A stretch of DNA of 40,873 nt from Lachnospiraceae bacterium (GTDB lineage: Bacteria; Bacillota; Clostridia; Lachnospirales; Lachnospiraceae): positions 1-40,873 of the forward strand of contig JAFVAL010000066.1 in assembly GCA_017480565.1 (NCBI GenBank), read 5' to 3'. Both the position numbers and the translations under genes were made by a program. Positions 40,316-40,873 of this stretch are shown piece after piece. Position 1 is the stretch's first letter; every line of letters starts with the position of its first letter. The notes beneath the pieces are model-generated. The model was not told the DNA's origin and made no database searches. It saw only the letters and a program-made list of their open reading frames with translations.

Positions 40316-40873
40316 ATGGTTCGGCCCATGCGAACCGAATAGATGTAGGTTGCTTTGACAGGTTTCCCCGTGATGCTTGAGAGCGCTTCTGCGTATAACT
40401 CAAGCTGCCTGTGATATTTTTCCTTTAGATACACATCTCCGCCCGGATATGGCACCTTGTCTGTCTTATAATCGACGATCACCAGGCCGTCCTTCTCCTC
40501 GAAATACGCATCGATGATACCCTGAATTAGCACCATTTCTTCGCTCGTAGCATCCGGCAAGACATCCTTAGCAGGCCTGCCCATCACAAACGGCTGCTCT
40601 TTTTTTACCGTCCCATTTGCCATGCGCTTCGCAAGAGGACTCTCTACAAACTTCCAGATCTTCTCTTCGTCCACCGCGTCAAGCTCTTCCTTTCGGATTC
40701 TTCCGCTTTCCGCTAGCTGATGTAAGGCGTCGCACAGCTCCTCTCTCGTCATCTCTGTCTTCCAGGATAACAGTTCAAAGACCCTGTGATACACCGTACC
40801 AAGCCTTGCCCCGGTAAGCAATTCCTCGCTTCGCTCATCCTCCGCAAGAAACCGCGGCAGCGGTGCCTCATAC
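40297..40873 (-). CDS. addA: AddA helicase-nuclease subunit, C-terminal part (continues beyond right edge)
   Basis: The visible 191 codons reach the right edge in frame, so the start lies outside. The part shown is the RecB-type nuclease domain: GARLGTVYHRVFELLS, then IQGIIDAYFEEKDGLVIVDYKTDKV with the catalytic Asp...Asp-Tyr-Lys motif, and YHRQLELYAEAL. This fits AddA of the AddAB double-strand break processing complex. The C-terminal four-Cys cluster typical of AddB is absent, as expected for AddA. Confidence 0.88.
   Translation of the reverse strand, partial: YEAPLPRFLAEDERSEELLTGARLGTVYHRVFELLSWKTEMTREELCDALHQLAESGRIRKEELDAVDEEKIWKFVESPLAKRMANGTVKKEQPFVMGRPAKDVLPDATSEEMVLIQGIIDAYFEEKDGLVIVDYKTDKVPYPGGDVYLKEKYHRQLELYAEALSSITGKPVKATYIYSVRMGRTIKVTGV

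Noticed and set aside
1-40873. CRISPR arrays, insertion sequences, phage genes, tRNA or rRNA genes
   Set aside because: I saw no regularly spaced repeats, transposase motifs, cloverleaf genes or rRNA cores on either strand.

Overview
The window looks like chromosomal DNA of a Bacillota/Clostridia bacterium, most likely a Lachnospiraceae member. Support comes from family-specific genes (DUF4317, DUF3810, a cytosolic ParB-like/BMP protein, ferredoxin-linked GltD-like oxidoreductases), a Clostridia-type 6S RNA, and strong AGGAGG ribosome binding sites. Almost every gene lies on the minus strand. The plus-strand exceptions are the broken oxidoreductase at the left edge, a tiny gene at about 2.0 kb and an HD-domain gene at about 39.7 kb. 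There are no tRNA or rRNA genes, insertion sequences, phage genes or CRISPR arrays.

Left part (1-8.9 kb): a 5'-truncated iron-sulphur/FAD oxidoreductase interrupted by two in-frame stops. Next comes a compact locus (about 1929-2213) with the architecture of a type I toxin-antitoxin system. A consensus promoter drives a structured mRNA encoding a 27-residue peptide, and a perfect-consensus convergent promoter drives an antisense RNA that overlaps the mRNA 3' half. I do not recognise the peptide family, and this is the best candidate for an undescribed system here. It is followed by a zinc-ribbon membrane protein, a divergent amidophosphoribosyltransferase, a PHP phosphoesterase and an intact 940-residue paralogue of the broken oxidoreductase.

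Middle left (8.9-15.4 kb): three secreted lipoproteins (YD-type repeats, a seven-repeat RCC1-like propeller, and another YD-like protein), two of which share a nearly identical leader/linker. Upstream lies a three-gene signalling operon: a membrane sensor with a degenerate kinase region, a soluble histidine kinase and a NarL-type response regulator, closed by a very long terminator hairpin.

Middle (15.4-31.8 kb): a short DUF4317 protein, an ABC exporter, a PfkB kinase, a sigma-70-like protein without recognisable DNA-binding regions, UppP, a polysaccharide deacetylase lipoprotein, a short-chain dehydrogenase, an aldo/keto reductase, RecN, a zinc-ribbon protein overlapping ftsH, ftsH itself split by a single in-frame TAA, a metallophosphoesterase, a ParB-like/BMP-domain protein, and the 6S RNA gene with its own promoter and terminator.

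Right part (31.8-40.9 kb): a small membrane protein, then a closely packed run of MFS transporter, DUF3810 protease-like protein, dUTPase, COG0523 GTPase, two tandem esterases, mannose-6-phosphate isomerase and ROK sugar kinase. The window closes with a SpoT/MESH1-like HD protein facing the 3' end of addA. Three otherwise intact reading frames carry nonsense codons. All three can be explained by G-to-T changes on the strand shown, so sequence error must be weighed against real gene decay.
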